From an uncultured Eubacteriales bacterium (GTDB lineage Bacteria > Bacillota > Clostridia > Oscillospirales > Acutalibacteraceae), in the NCBI GenBank assembly GCA_905198155.1, contig CAJKBQ010000031.1:1-29538 (forward strand): a DNA stretch of 29,538 nucleotides, read 5' to 3'. Position numbers and translations under genes: made by a program. Numbering within the stretch: position 1 is the first letter of the stretch; each line of letters opens with the position of its first letter. The notes beneath the pieces were generated by a model. The model saw only the letters and a program-made list of their open reading frames with translations. It searched no databases and was not told the DNA's origin. Shown piece by piece: positions 9,871 to 17,465 of this stretch.

Positions 9871-11229
9871 TTATTGATCCGATTCTGATCCGAGCATCTT
9901 GCCCAGCAGCGCAGCCGCGCCGCTGTCGCCGCCCATGTCGGCGATGCCGTCGAGCGCGGCGGAAAACCGCACGTCGTACAGGCAGGAGATCAGGTCGCCC
10001 AGCGCGATGTCGCGCTGTTCGCCGGTGGCCATGTTTTTGAGGCGTGCTGCGCCGGTGTCCAGTTCATTGTCGCCGAGCACCATGGTAAAGCGCGCGCCGA
10101 TTTTGTCGGCGTATTTCATCTGCGCTTTCAGGCTGCGGCCGACGATGTCGCATTCGGCGGTGAAGCCTTCGCTGCGCACTTTCTGCGTCAGCGCGAAGCC
10201 TTCCAGCTGCGCGCGGCTGCCCAGCGCGGCGATGTACAAATCGCACGGCTCAGCTTCCGGCAATTCGATGCCTTCCGCATCCAGCAGCAGGAGCAGCCGT
10301 TCCAGCCCCATCGCAAAGCCCAGCGACGGCGTGTGCGCGCCGCCCATTTCGTCGATCAGGCCGTCGTACCGGCCGCCGCCGCAGACGGTGCCCTGCGCGC
10401 CGATTTGGGTGGAGACGAATTCAAACACGGTGCGGGTGTAGTAGTCCAGCCCGCGGACGATGGTGGGGTTGACGGTGAATTGCAGCCCGGCTGCGGTCAG
10501 GTAGGCTTTGACCCGGTCAAAGTGCGTGCGGCAGTCGTCGCACAGGTAGTCCAGCATGACCGGCGCGTCGGCGGCAATTGCGTGGCATACCGGGCTTTTG
10601 CAGTCCAGAATGCGCATGGGGTTGCGGTCCAGGCGGCTGCGGCAGGTGTCGCACAGCTCGTCCGCCCGCGCGGAAAAGTAGGCGCGCAGCGCTTCGTGGT
10701 ATTTGGCGCGGCAGGTGGGGCAGCCGATGGAGTTGATTTCCAGCTGCAATCCGGTGATGCCGAGCGTCTCAAATGCCGAATTCGCCAGGCAGATGATCTC
10801 GGCGTCGGCCGACGGATCGGCTGCGCCGAAGCATTCGACGCCGAACTGGTGGAATTCGCGCAGCCGGCCGGCCTGCGGTTTTTCGTACCGGTAGCACGAC
10901 GTTTTGTAGTAGACTTTGACGGGCAGGCCGTCGTTGTACAGCGCGTGCTCCAACATGGCGCGCGCAGCGCCCGCGGTGCCTTCCGGCCGCAGGGTGATCG
11001 AGCGGCCGCCTTTGTCCTCGAACGTATACATTTCCTTCTGCACCACGTCCGTCGTTTCGCCGACCGAGCGCTGAAACAGCTCGGTGTGCTCGAACACGGG
11101 GGTGCGGATTTCGCGGTAGCCGTAGTGCGCGGCGGTTTCGTCGAGCAGCTGCTCGAGCGCCTGCCATTTGGCGGATTCTTTGGGCGTCACGTCCTGCGTG
11201 CCGCGCGGTGCTTTGGTCAGTAATGCCAT
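9871..11229 (-). CDS. hisS: Histidyl-tRNA synthetase
   Basis: This is a 452-residue class II synthetase that charges tRNA-His. The N-terminus (KAPRGTQDVTP) is diagnostic. Motif 2 spans about 108-134 (YKTSCYRYEKPQ...FGVECFG). The histidine-binding motif RGLDYYTRTVFEF (259-271) and GGGRYDGL (285-291) follow. An insertion with paired cysteines (C170/C173, C193/C196, C210/C215, C230/C233) looks like the metal-binding insert seen in many clostridial HisRS. The C-terminal anticodon domain is followed by about 30 extra residues ending in SESDQ. ATG 11229 has AAGGAGGG upstream. The leader is only about 30 nt, too short for a T-box. Confidence 0.97.
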   Translation of the reverse strand: MALLTKAPRGTQDVTPKESAKWQALEQLLDETAAHYGYREIRTPVFEHTELFQRSVGETTDVVQKEMYTFEDKGGRSITLRPEGTAGAARAMLEHALYNDGLPVKVYYKTSCYRYEKPQAGRLREFHQFGVECFGAADPSADAEIICLANSAFETLGITGLQLEINSIGCPTCRAKYHEALRAYFSARADELCDTCRSRLDRNPMRILDCKSPVCHAIAADAPVMLDYLCDDCRTHFDRVKAYLTAAGLQFTVNPTIVRGLDYYTRTVFEFVSTQIGAQGTVCGGGRYDGLIDEMGGAHTPSLGFAMGLERLLLLLDAEGIELPEAEPCDLYIAALGSRAQLEGFALTQKVRSEGFTAECDIVGRSLKAQMKYADKIGARFTMVLGDNELDTGAARLKNMATGEQRDIALGDLISCLYDVRFSAALDGIADMGGDSGAAALLGKMLGSESDQ

Positions 11230-11266
11230 AGGGGAGTCCCTCCTTGATCTCTTGTACTAAACATAT

Positions 11267-11295
11267 ATTATAGCAAAGAATCGCGCCGGATGCAA
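11267..11295 (-). promoter_or_regulatory. Promoter of hisS-aspS (TTGCAT-17-TATAAT)
   Basis: The minus strand has TTGCAT (11290-11295), 17 nt, and a perfect TATAAT (11267-11272). A small inverted repeat TGCAA/TTGCA (11291-11295, 11302-11306) overlaps the -35 box and could be an operator or chance. Confidence 0.85.
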
Positions 11296-11326
11296 TCGGG
11301 TTTGCAAAAAAAGCGCATTTTTCGGC

Positions 11327-11357
11327 AAAAAAACCGCCCGGATGAAATTCCGGGCGG
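11327..11357 (-). terminator. Terminator after the single-pass membrane protein gene
   Basis: A perfect 9-bp GC-rich stem (11334-11342 with 11349-11357) closes a 6-nt loop. It is followed on the minus strand by seven T (11327-11333). Confidence 0.92.
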
Positions 11358-11379
11358 CAGGAGACTGGCAAAACCGATT

Positions 11380-12183
11380 TTATTTTGAATTTTTCCCCGA
11401 CGAGGACAATTTGGCAGCGGTGGTGGAGGATACCTGTTTTTCAGCGTCGGCCAGCACCTGCGCGAGCCGGGCGCTGTCTTTGGGCGCATTGGTGCGGAAC
11501 CGTTCGAGCAGCGCTTTGCCTTGCTCAAACACTTCGGGGTGCTTTTCCATCGTCCCGACGTTGGCGCGCAGACAGAAGTACATATTGGTTTTGGAATTGC
11601 GGAACCGTGCGTTCTGCCCGATGCCGTTGACAGACTGCCAGTCCAGCCCGAAGTCCGAGACCGGCCATTCGTCGTCCTCGGATGCGTGCGCGTAGTCCGA
11701 CAGGCGGGCGAACATCCCGCTTTCGGTGCCGTAGATTTTGGCATTGAATTCATCGCACAAATATACCGCCGAGGTGCAGGCTTCGATGTCGCCCATCAGC
11801 TTGACGACGTAGGCTTCGTACTCTTCGGCGCCGATGGTTTTGGAGTCCTCCGGCAGCAGATACAGCACGGTGTCCACCACGACCTGGCCGTCGCCGTTCA
11901 AATCCTCGCCGTACGGTTCCAGCGCGTCCGACAGCGCCTGCTGCAAGTCGTCTGACCAATATTTGCTCGAAATAATCCCGACCGTGTAGTCCGGTTTCAC
12001 CCGTGGCGTCCACGGCGACCATACATACAGAACCACTAAGATCACGGCAATCGCAATCCAGAACGGTTTTTTGTAGTAAAACCAGAAATTGTCCCACTTT
12101 TCCTTGCGGCGCTCCTGCGGCGTCTTTTCCGGCTGAACCGGTTCCGCTGAATCTTCCAGCGGCATATATTTTTCTTTGACCAT
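11380..12183 (-). CDS. Single-pass membrane protein of unknown function with an extracellular domain
   Basis: I do not recognise this 267-residue protein beyond its layout. ATG 12183 has GGAGG 9 nt upstream. A charged N-terminal cytoplasmic part (1-36, rich in Glu/Lys/Arg) is followed by one membrane helix (about 40-57). The rest, starting RVKPDYTVGIIS, is probably outside. It contains a DLNGDGQVVVD segment (D-x-N-x-D-G), which resembles an EF-hand or dockerin-type calcium loop, and ends in a Lys/Ser-rich tail. The start of the outer domain (YTVGIISSKYWSDDLQQALSDALE) has a periplasmic-binding-like flavour, but this is weak. The gene forms a monocistronic unit with its own promoter and terminator. 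Confidence 0.75.
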   Translation of the reverse strand: MVKEKYMPLEDSAEPVQPEKTPQERRKEKWDNFWFYYKKPFWIAIAVILVVLYVWSPWTPRVKPDYTVGIISSKYWSDDLQQALSDALEPYGEDLNGDGQVVVDTVLYLLPEDSKTIGAEEYEAYVVKLMGDIEACTSAVYLCDEFNAKIYGTESGMFARLSDYAHASEDDEWPVSDFGLDWQSVNGIGQNARFRNSKTNMYFCLRANVGTMEKHPEVFEQGKALLERFRTNAPKDSARLAQVLADAEKQVSSTTAAKLSSSGKNSK

Positions 12184-12274
12184 GATACGCTTCCTCCGAA
12201 TTTCGATCGAAAACCGCCCAGTCAAACGCCGTCCCGGCTGCTTGCAAGGGGAAATCATTTACTAATTAACAATA

Positions 12275-12303
12275 AGTATAACACAATCCGGGCGGGAGCG
12301 CAA
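12275..12303 (-). promoter_or_regulatory. Promoter of the single-pass membrane protein gene (TTGCGC-17-TATACT)
   Basis: On the minus strand TTGCGC (12298-12303) is 17 nt from TATACT (12275-12280). The transcript would have a leader of about 85 nt before ATG 12183. Confidence 0.7.
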
Positions 12304-12382
12304 GAGATTCGACCAATCCTTCACGCAAAATTCATAAATTTAGCGGGCTTGTACCGGATTTTATACCGAAAAACGTTCATTT

Positions 12383-12883
12383 TTACCATTCAATTCCTTT
12401 TCGAGCGCTGATGCCGCGGACATACGGGTGGCGCTCGGCGCGCATCTGCGTCAGGTAATCGGCGCGGTTCATCCAGTCCGGGACGGCGGTGTGCCCGGTC
12501 AGGATGACCTCCGGGGCGTTGGGACGATCGAGCATTTGGGCCAGCACATCGCCGTCCATCAGGTTCAGCGCGAGCGCGTCCAGCCCTTCGTCCAGCACGA
12601 CCAGATCGGCCGATGCGGCTTCGGCGGTTTCGCGGAGCAGCCGGTTGTACGATGCGGTCAGCTCCGCCTGCACGCGGCCTTCGATGCGTTCCCCGAGCGC
12701 GAACGGCCGATCCGGAACCCGGCAGTCGATCCCGATCCGCCGCAGCATCGCGATTTCGGACGAGTCGCCGTTTTTGAAAAATTGCACGAACCGCACGCGC
12801 AGCCCGGCGCCTGCCGCGCGCACGGCCGCGCCGACCGCCGCGCTGGTTTTGCCTTTGCCGTCGCCATAGTAAATATGCAGCAT
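12383..12883 (-). CDS. cobO: Cob(I)alamin adenosyltransferase, CobO/BtuR type
   Basis: The 166-residue enzyme transfers the adenosyl group of ATP to reduced corrinoids, giving adenosylcobalamin, in the cytoplasm. The P-loop is at residues 7-14 (GDGKGKTS), directly after the start. FVQFFKNGDSSE, a DLVVLDEGLDAL stretch that includes the Walker B-like acid, and the VILTGHTAVPDWMNRADYLTQM block are characteristic of CobO/CobA. The protein is slightly shorter than E. coli BtuR, lacking its N-terminal extension. ATG 12883 is set by GGAGGG upstream; the frame continues open upstream but has no ribosome site there and overlaps the GH2 gene. No corrinoid biosynthesis gene is nearby, so a salvage role is likely. 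Confidence 0.93.
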   Translation of the reverse strand: MLHIYYGDGKGKTSAAVGAAVRAAGAGLRVRFVQFFKNGDSSEIAMLRRIGIDCRVPDRPFALGERIEGRVQAELTASYNRLLRETAEAASADLVVLDEGLDALALNLMDGDVLAQMLDRPNAPEVILTGHTAVPDWMNRADYLTQMRAERHPYVRGISARKGIEW

Positions 12884-12908
12884 AATGAATCCCTCCGTTT
12901 TTTCTTTT

Positions 12909-12937
12909 ATTATATCACATTCAGACGGAGGATGCAA
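12909..12937 (-). promoter_or_regulatory. Promoter of cobO inside the end of the GH2 gene (TTGCAT-17-TATAAT)
   Basis: TTGCAT (12932-12937) and a perfect TATAAT (12909-12914) are spaced by 17 nt on the minus strand. The -35 box overlaps the last codons of the GH2 gene, whose stop is at 12921-12923. I see no cobalamin riboswitch here: the leader is only about 20 nt. Confidence 0.75.
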
Positions 12938-15527
12938 GGGTGTGCTGCGTTTCGGGCACCCACAGCTCGGTGCCGATGGCGTACCGGCCGCTTTCGCGTT
13001 CATACAGCGAAAACCCGGTGCTGCTTTCCAGCACAATTTCAAACCGATCCGGCAGACTGCGCGCTTCGTCTGCGGACAGCGTCCATTCGCATCGGTAGCC
13101 GTACGACCCGGCATCTTCGCTGCGGTGCGGCGGCTGGCTGAACCACGACAGGCAGCCGCGGCTGTCGGCAGGACCGTCCGGCAGCGCAAATGTCCGGCAG
13201 AGACCGTCGATTCGCACGGTGACGGCGGCCGGTGTACACACCGCGTCAGTTTGCGGATAACTGTTGGGATTGCGCCCGGGGTCGGTGAACAGCCCGATGG
13301 TGTCCGGTGCCCAGCCGATGGATTCGCGGTCTTTGGTCAGCTCCGGTTTGGCGGAAGCCTCCATCCGGAATGCAATGGGGCAGCCGTCCGTGTATCCGGG
13401 AATGTCGGCGCGATTGACCGTCATCCGCACCGTCCCGCTGCCGATGAAGCTGTGCTTGCAGCCGTTTTGGCAGTCCGATATGCGGCGGAAGCCCTCGGCG
13501 GCAGAAATGCGCAGCGGCAGCACCGGCCGGTCGCCGTGCACGTTGTACACCACAAAATTGCGCATCACGCACGCGCCGTCTGCGTCCAGCAGATACAGCC
13601 GCACCACGGCCAATCCGTCAGATTCCGGCAGCGTCAGCGTCAGCGGGTCGAGCGGCGTGCATCCGTACCGGGTGTAGGTGCAGGCGCGGATGCCTTCGGA
13701 AAACACCGCGCCGGTTTCGTCGGCCAGTTCGTACCGGATGTGCATACGCCGGCCGTGGTGGCGGGCGGAAAACGACGAGATCACCAGCGGAATCGTGACC
13801 GATTCCCCCGGCACGGCCGATTGCATCGGCGCACAGTCCGTCGCCAGGAAATCGGCTGCGTGCAGGTCGCGGATCGACATCCCGGGGACGAACGCGTCGT
13901 ATCCGAACGTTTTGGGCGTGCCGTCAATGCGGTAATAGCCGTTGAATTCGTTCGGTACATCGCGAAATTCCGTGAAAACGAACCCGCACATTTCATCGTG
14001 CAGCCGGAACTCGTTAACCATATATTTGTACGGGCCCGAAATATCGCTGTCCCCGGCGACGCCCAAAGTCCCGTCTACCGAAAAGTCCCAATAGTTCCCG
14101 CATTCGCAGTTCAGCACCGGGACGTCCGGGCAGGTGTATGCGCCGCCCACAAAGTTGAACGTGCTGCCCGGCGCGCTGTTCGACACGAATTTTTCGATCC
14201 CGGCCTTCATCCGTTCGTACCCGTTGGCATACAGGTGCCACGAGTTCACGTCGGTAACGGTGTGATTGCGGTCGTCGTCGTGAACGGAATTGTCGTCGAT
14301 CAACCGGGTAGGGTCAAGCTGTTTGGCTGTGCGGCAGCACTGCACCACCCACGCCTGCGTGTCCGGCGGGTAAACTTTGGATTTCGTGCCGTCGGGTGCG
14401 GCGGACGGCACATACAGCCCCCAGGTTTCGTTGAACAGCACCCACATAAAAATCGACGGATGGTTCCGATCCCGCTGCATCACACGGCGCATGGTGAATT
14501 CGTAAAACCAGCGGCCGACGGGGTTTTCGCCATGCCCCACGACGGGCATGTCCTGAATCACCAGCATCCCCAGCCGGTCGGCCCAGTACAGCTTGCGCGG
14601 ATCTTCCGGCTTCAGGTGGATCCGGAACGTGTTCAGCCCCAGCGCTTTCATTTGCTGCACTTCGGTACGGAGATCCGCATCCGTCGGCTGCGTAAAACCG
14701 GACAGCGTACACGACTGATCGAGGCAGCCGTTCAGGAAAACCGGCTGCCCGTTCAGCGTAATATATTTGCGCGGCAGATCGTCCACCCGCGCATCGGAGA
14801 TTTCGCGGATGCCGAAGTAGGTGTGAACGGTATCCACCCCGTCGGCGGTAGTCAGCGAAAGCGTGCCTTCGTACAGGTACGGGTGATCGGGCGTCCACAG
14901 CTGCGGATGGCCGATGTGCAGCACGACGGTGTCGCCGTCGGACGATGCCGTCGTGCCGCCGAACGCCGCGTGCAGTGTTCCGTGCGCCGGGCCGCCAAAG
15001 GCCGCACGGATGGTGACGATGCCGCTGCACCGCGTTTCAATTTGAAAGCGGTTGATATACGTTTGCGGCCGCGCTTCGAGCCACACGCTCTGCCAGATGC
15101 CGCTGCGTGGTGCGTACCCTTTGCCGCTGGGCTGATACGGCGCGCCGGGATCCGAGACCCGGATGCACAGCGTGTTTTCCGCCTGGCTGTCCCACGCGCT
15201 GGTGATTTCGGCGCAAACCGGGACAAATCCGCTGAAATAATGGCCGATGTACGTCCGGTTGACGAAAATATCGCACTCGAATTCCACTGCGCCGATGTGC
15301 AGGAACAGCCGGCCGCCGCCGCAATCGAACGATGCCGTTCGGCGGTACCACGCAGTACCCCTGCGCACCTCCGAAATACCGGACAGCACCGTCCCCCAGG
15401 CAAACGGAACCGTGATTTTACGGTCAAAATCCGGCGAATCAAACGAAAAATCCCATGTGCCGTTCAGGCTCAGCCAACGATCCCGGCGGGACTGCGGGTC
15501 GGGGTGTTCGGGACGGATCGAATTCAT
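12921..15527 (-). CDS. Glycoside hydrolase family 2 protein (beta-galactosidase/glucuronidase-like)
   Basis: The product is an 868-residue glycosidase without signal peptide, so it acts in the cytoplasm on imported sugars. Residues 1-150 form the sugar-binding jelly roll (LNGTWDFSFD; SGIWQSVWLE at 142-151). An immunoglobulin-like domain follows, and the TIM barrel starts near 260. The acid/base is E367 in VLFNETWG, and the likely nucleophile is E475 in LNCECGNYW. The later FTEFRDVPNEFNGYY block is typical of this branch. About 250 extra C-terminal residues look like beta-sandwich domains. Two starts are possible: ATG 15527, with GGAGGG upstream, is preferred; ATG 15545 lies almost on the transcription start. 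The exact substrate is unknown. Confidence 0.9.
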   Translation of the reverse strand: MNSIRPEHPDPQSRRDRWLSLNGTWDFSFDSPDFDRKITVPFAWGTVLSGISEVRRGTAWYRRTASFDCGGGRLFLHIGAVEFECDIFVNRTYIGHYFSGFVPVCAEITSAWDSQAENTLCIRVSDPGAPYQPSGKGYAPRSGIWQSVWLEARPQTYINRFQIETRCSGIVTIRAAFGGPAHGTLHAAFGGTTASSDGDTVVLHIGHPQLWTPDHPYLYEGTLSLTTADGVDTVHTYFGIREISDARVDDLPRKYITLNGQPVFLNGCLDQSCTLSGFTQPTDADLRTEVQQMKALGLNTFRIHLKPEDPRKLYWADRLGMLVIQDMPVVGHGENPVGRWFYEFTMRRVMQRDRNHPSIFMWVLFNETWGLYVPSAAPDGTKSKVYPPDTQAWVVQCCRTAKQLDPTRLIDDNSVHDDDRNHTVTDVNSWHLYANGYERMKAGIEKFVSNSAPGSTFNFVGGAYTCPDVPVLNCECGNYWDFSVDGTLGVAGDSDISGPYKYMVNEFRLHDEMCGFVFTEFRDVPNEFNGYYRIDGTPKTFGYDAFVPGMSIRDLHAADFLATDCAPMQSAVPGESVTIPLVISSFSARHHGRRMHIRYELADETGAVFSEGIRACTYTRYGCTPLDPLTLTLPESDGLAVVRLYLLDADGACVMRNFVVYNVHGDRPVLPLRISAAEGFRRISDCQNGCKHSFIGSGTVRMTVNRADIPGYTDGCPIAFRMEASAKPELTKDRESIGWAPDTIGLFTDPGRNPNSYPQTDAVCTPAAVTVRIDGLCRTFALPDGPADSRGCLSWFSQPPHRSEDAGSYGYRCEWTLSADEARSLPDRFEIVLESSTGFSLYERESGRYAIGTELWVPETQHTLASSV

Positions 15528-15560
15528 AAATACAATGCCCTCCATGATGTTTTTGCTTTC

Positions 15561-15589
15561 AGTATACCAGATTCCGCGCGGGCTGTCAT
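15561..15589 (-). promoter_or_regulatory. Promoter of the GH2 gene (ATGACA-17-TATACT)
   Basis: The minus strand has ATGACA (15584-15589), 17 nt, TATACT (15561-15566). TGTCA at 15584-15588 and TGACA at 15602-15606 on the plus strand form a loose inverted repeat over the -35 region that might bind a regulator. Confidence 0.75.
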
Positions 15590-15635
15590 GCCCGAACTTT
15601 GTGACATTTGTGGGGGTATTGTGATTTTTGCGCGC

Positions 15636-15670
15636 AAAAAATCCGCCCCCGCTCGTTTGGGGACGGATTT
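15636..15670 (-). terminator. Terminator after the TrpB2 gene
   Basis: A 12-bp stem (15639-15650 with 15659-15670, one G-U pair on the minus strand) and 8-nt loop is followed on the minus strand by six T (15636-15641, partly inside the stem). Confidence 0.88.
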
Positions 15671-15690
15671 TGTCCGCATACCGGCTGTGT

Positions 15691-17064
15691 TCAATCCACT
15701 TTCGGCAGTTTTGCAGCGTATTTTGCCAGCTCTTCGTCGGTGGGCACATAATCACTCATTTGACCGTCGTGGAATTTTTCGTACGCAACCATGTCAAAGT
15801 ATCCGGTGCCGGTCAGGCCGAACACGATGGTCTTTGTATCGCCGGACGATTTGCACCGCAGCGCTTCGTCAATGGCGGCGCGGATGGCATGGGCGCTTTC
15901 CGGTGCGGGAAGAATGCCTTCGGTGCGGGCGAAATATTCGGCCGCTTCAAACACGTCGGTTTGCTTCACGGACACGGCCTCCATCAGCCCGTCGGCGTAC
16001 AGCTGCGACAGCGTGCTGCTCATTCCGTGGTACCGCAGCCCGCCGGCGTGGTTGGGCGAGGGGATAAAGTCGCTGCCGAGGGTGTACATTTTGGCGAGTG
16101 GGCACACCATGCCGGTGTCGCAGAAATCGTAGGCGAACACGCCGCGCGTAAAGCTGGGGCAGGAGGCCGGTTCCACCGCGATGATCCGGTAGTCGGCTTC
16201 GCCGCGCAGCTTTTCGCCCATAAACGGTGCGATCAGCCCGCCGAGGTTGGATCCGCCGCCGGCGCAGCCGATGATGATGTCCGGGCGGATTCCGTACTGG
16301 TCGAGCGCGGCCTTGGTTTCCAGCCCGATCACCGATTGATGCAGCAGCACCTGGTTCAGCACGCTGCCCAGCACGTAGCGGTACCCGGGGTGCGACATGG
16401 CGGTTTCCACCGCTTCGGAGATGGCACAGCCCAAGCTGCCGGTGGTGCCGGGATGTTCCGCCAGAATTTTGCGGCCGACCTGCGTTTCCGTTGACGGAGA
16501 CGGGGTCACGGAAGCGCCGTAGGTGCGCATCACTTCGCGGCGGAACGGTTTTTGTTCGTACGAGCATTTAACCATGAACACTTTGCAGTCCAGCCCAAAG
16601 AACGCGCACGCCATCGACAGCGCCGTGCCCCACTGCCCGGCGCCGGTTTCGGTGGTCACGCCGGTCAGCCCCTGCTTTTTGGCGTAATATGCCTGGGCGA
16701 TGGCGGAATTCAGTTTGTGGCTGCCGCTTGTGTTATTGCCTTCAAATTTGTAGTAAATATGCGCGGGCGTGCCAAGGCTTTCTTCCAGCCGGTACGCGCG
16801 CATCAGCGGCGCGGGGCGGTACATCCGGTAAAATGCGCGGATTTCGTCCGGAATGGGGAAGAACGGCGTGTCATTGTCCAGCTCCTGGCGGATCAGCTCG
16901 CCGCAGAATACCGGCGCCAAATCGTCGGCGGTCATCGGCTGGTGTGTCGCCGGGTGGAGCAGCGGCGCCGGCTTGTTTTTCATATCCGCGCGCAGGTTGT
17001 ACCACGCAGCGGGCAGCTGGGATTCATCGAGGTAGATTTTGTACGGGATGGTTTGTTCAGACAT
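15691..17064 (-). CDS. Tryptophan synthase beta chain, TrpB2 type (TrpB-like PLP enzyme)
   Basis: This 457-residue PLP enzyme of the TrpB2 class joins indole and serine to make tryptophan. The N-terminus (IPYKIYLDESQLPAAWYNL) and the length match TrpB2 rather than the shorter TrpB1. K117 in NNTSGSHKLNSA binds PLP, E139 in TTETGAGQWG is the catalytic glutamate, and GCAGGGSNLGG binds the cofactor phosphate. ATG 17064 follows AAGGAGA; the frame stays open upstream into the leader but has no ribosome site. No trpA or other trp gene is adjacent, so the enzyme probably salvages free indole, as proposed for stand-alone TrpB2. Its T-box leader supports tryptophan-limited expression. Confidence 0.93.
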   Translation of the reverse strand: MSEQTIPYKIYLDESQLPAAWYNLRADMKNKPAPLLHPATHQPMTADDLAPVFCGELIRQELDNDTPFFPIPDEIRAFYRMYRPAPLMRAYRLEESLGTPAHIYYKFEGNNTSGSHKLNSAIAQAYYAKKQGLTGVTTETGAGQWGTALSMACAFFGLDCKVFMVKCSYEQKPFRREVMRTYGASVTPSPSTETQVGRKILAEHPGTTGSLGCAISEAVETAMSHPGYRYVLGSVLNQVLLHQSVIGLETKAALDQYGIRPDIIIGCAGGGSNLGGLIAPFMGEKLRGEADYRIIAVEPASCPSFTRGVFAYDFCDTGMVCPLAKMYTLGSDFIPSPNHAGGLRYHGMSSTLSQLYADGLMEAVSVKQTDVFEAAEYFARTEGILPAPESAHAIRAAIDEALRCKSSGDTKTIVFGLTGTGYFDMVAYEKFHDGQMSDYVPTDEELAKYAAKLPKVD

Positions 17065-17097
17065 GACACGAAGTCTCCTTTCAAATTGCGGGGCAAC

Positions 17098-17395
17098 AAA
17101 AAAACGCACGCCGCCCCAGCCTGTAAAATCTGCTGGGACAAGCGTGCGAACCATTCGATCACACCTGCGGTGCCACCCGGCTTGACGTAAAAAACAACAC
17201 GTCCACTCAGCGCATACCATCATATGCCGACTTTTGATCACGGAGTGTCCAACTCCGGCTTGCATACTGCGGCACTGCCGTTTCTGCGCGCCCTCGGAAG
17301 GCCATTCGCCGATGCGCTTTTCGCCGCAATCACATCCCCTGCGGCTCTCTGCGGAAAAACGGATATCGGGTACTTACCCTTCGTCAACGGTTTAT
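17098..17395 (-). ncRNA. T-box leader, tryptophan type, controlling the TrpB2 gene
   Basis: From the start near 17395 the minus strand reads GACGAAGGGTAAGTACCC, typical of the T-box 5' end. Next comes an AGAGAG bulge before an apical hairpin GCCGCA...TGCGGC with an 11-nt loop. On the 3' side, GAATGGCC holds a UGG codon (17304-17302), a fit to the specifier loop for tRNA-Trp. The T-box GGGTGGCACCGC is at 17178-17167. Its UGGC can pair with GCCA, matching the G discriminator base of bacterial tRNA-Trp. A terminator follows: a long stem (17105-17120 with 17131-17148, small mismatches) and seven T (17098-17104). Uncharged tRNA-Trp should favour the antiterminator. Stem I pairing was judged by eye. 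Confidence 0.9.
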
Positions 17396-17401
17396 GGCTT
17401 T

Positions 17402-17430
17402 ATTATATGCGAACGCGGCGGATTTGTCAA
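17402..17430 (-). promoter_or_regulatory. Consensus promoter of the T-box/TrpB2 unit (TTGACA-17-TATAAT)
   Basis: Perfect TTGACA (17425-17430) and TATAAT (17402-17407) are spaced by 17 nt on the minus strand. This strong promoter fits control by attenuation downstream rather than at initiation. Confidence 0.92.
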
Positions 17431-17465
17431 GTGGTTTTTGCAAAAAAACACGCGAAAATGGAATT

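Noticed and set aside
11230..11295. Possible T-box leader for hisS-aspS
   Set aside because: The leader from the predicted start is only about 30 nt and has no GGTGG-type T-box sequence.
12885..16067. A 1060-codon open frame on the plus strand
   Set aside because: It lies antisense to the GH2 and TrpB2 genes, which have clear catalytic motifs, promoters and terminators. Its composition (Arg/His/Val-rich) is that of a GC-rich shadow frame.
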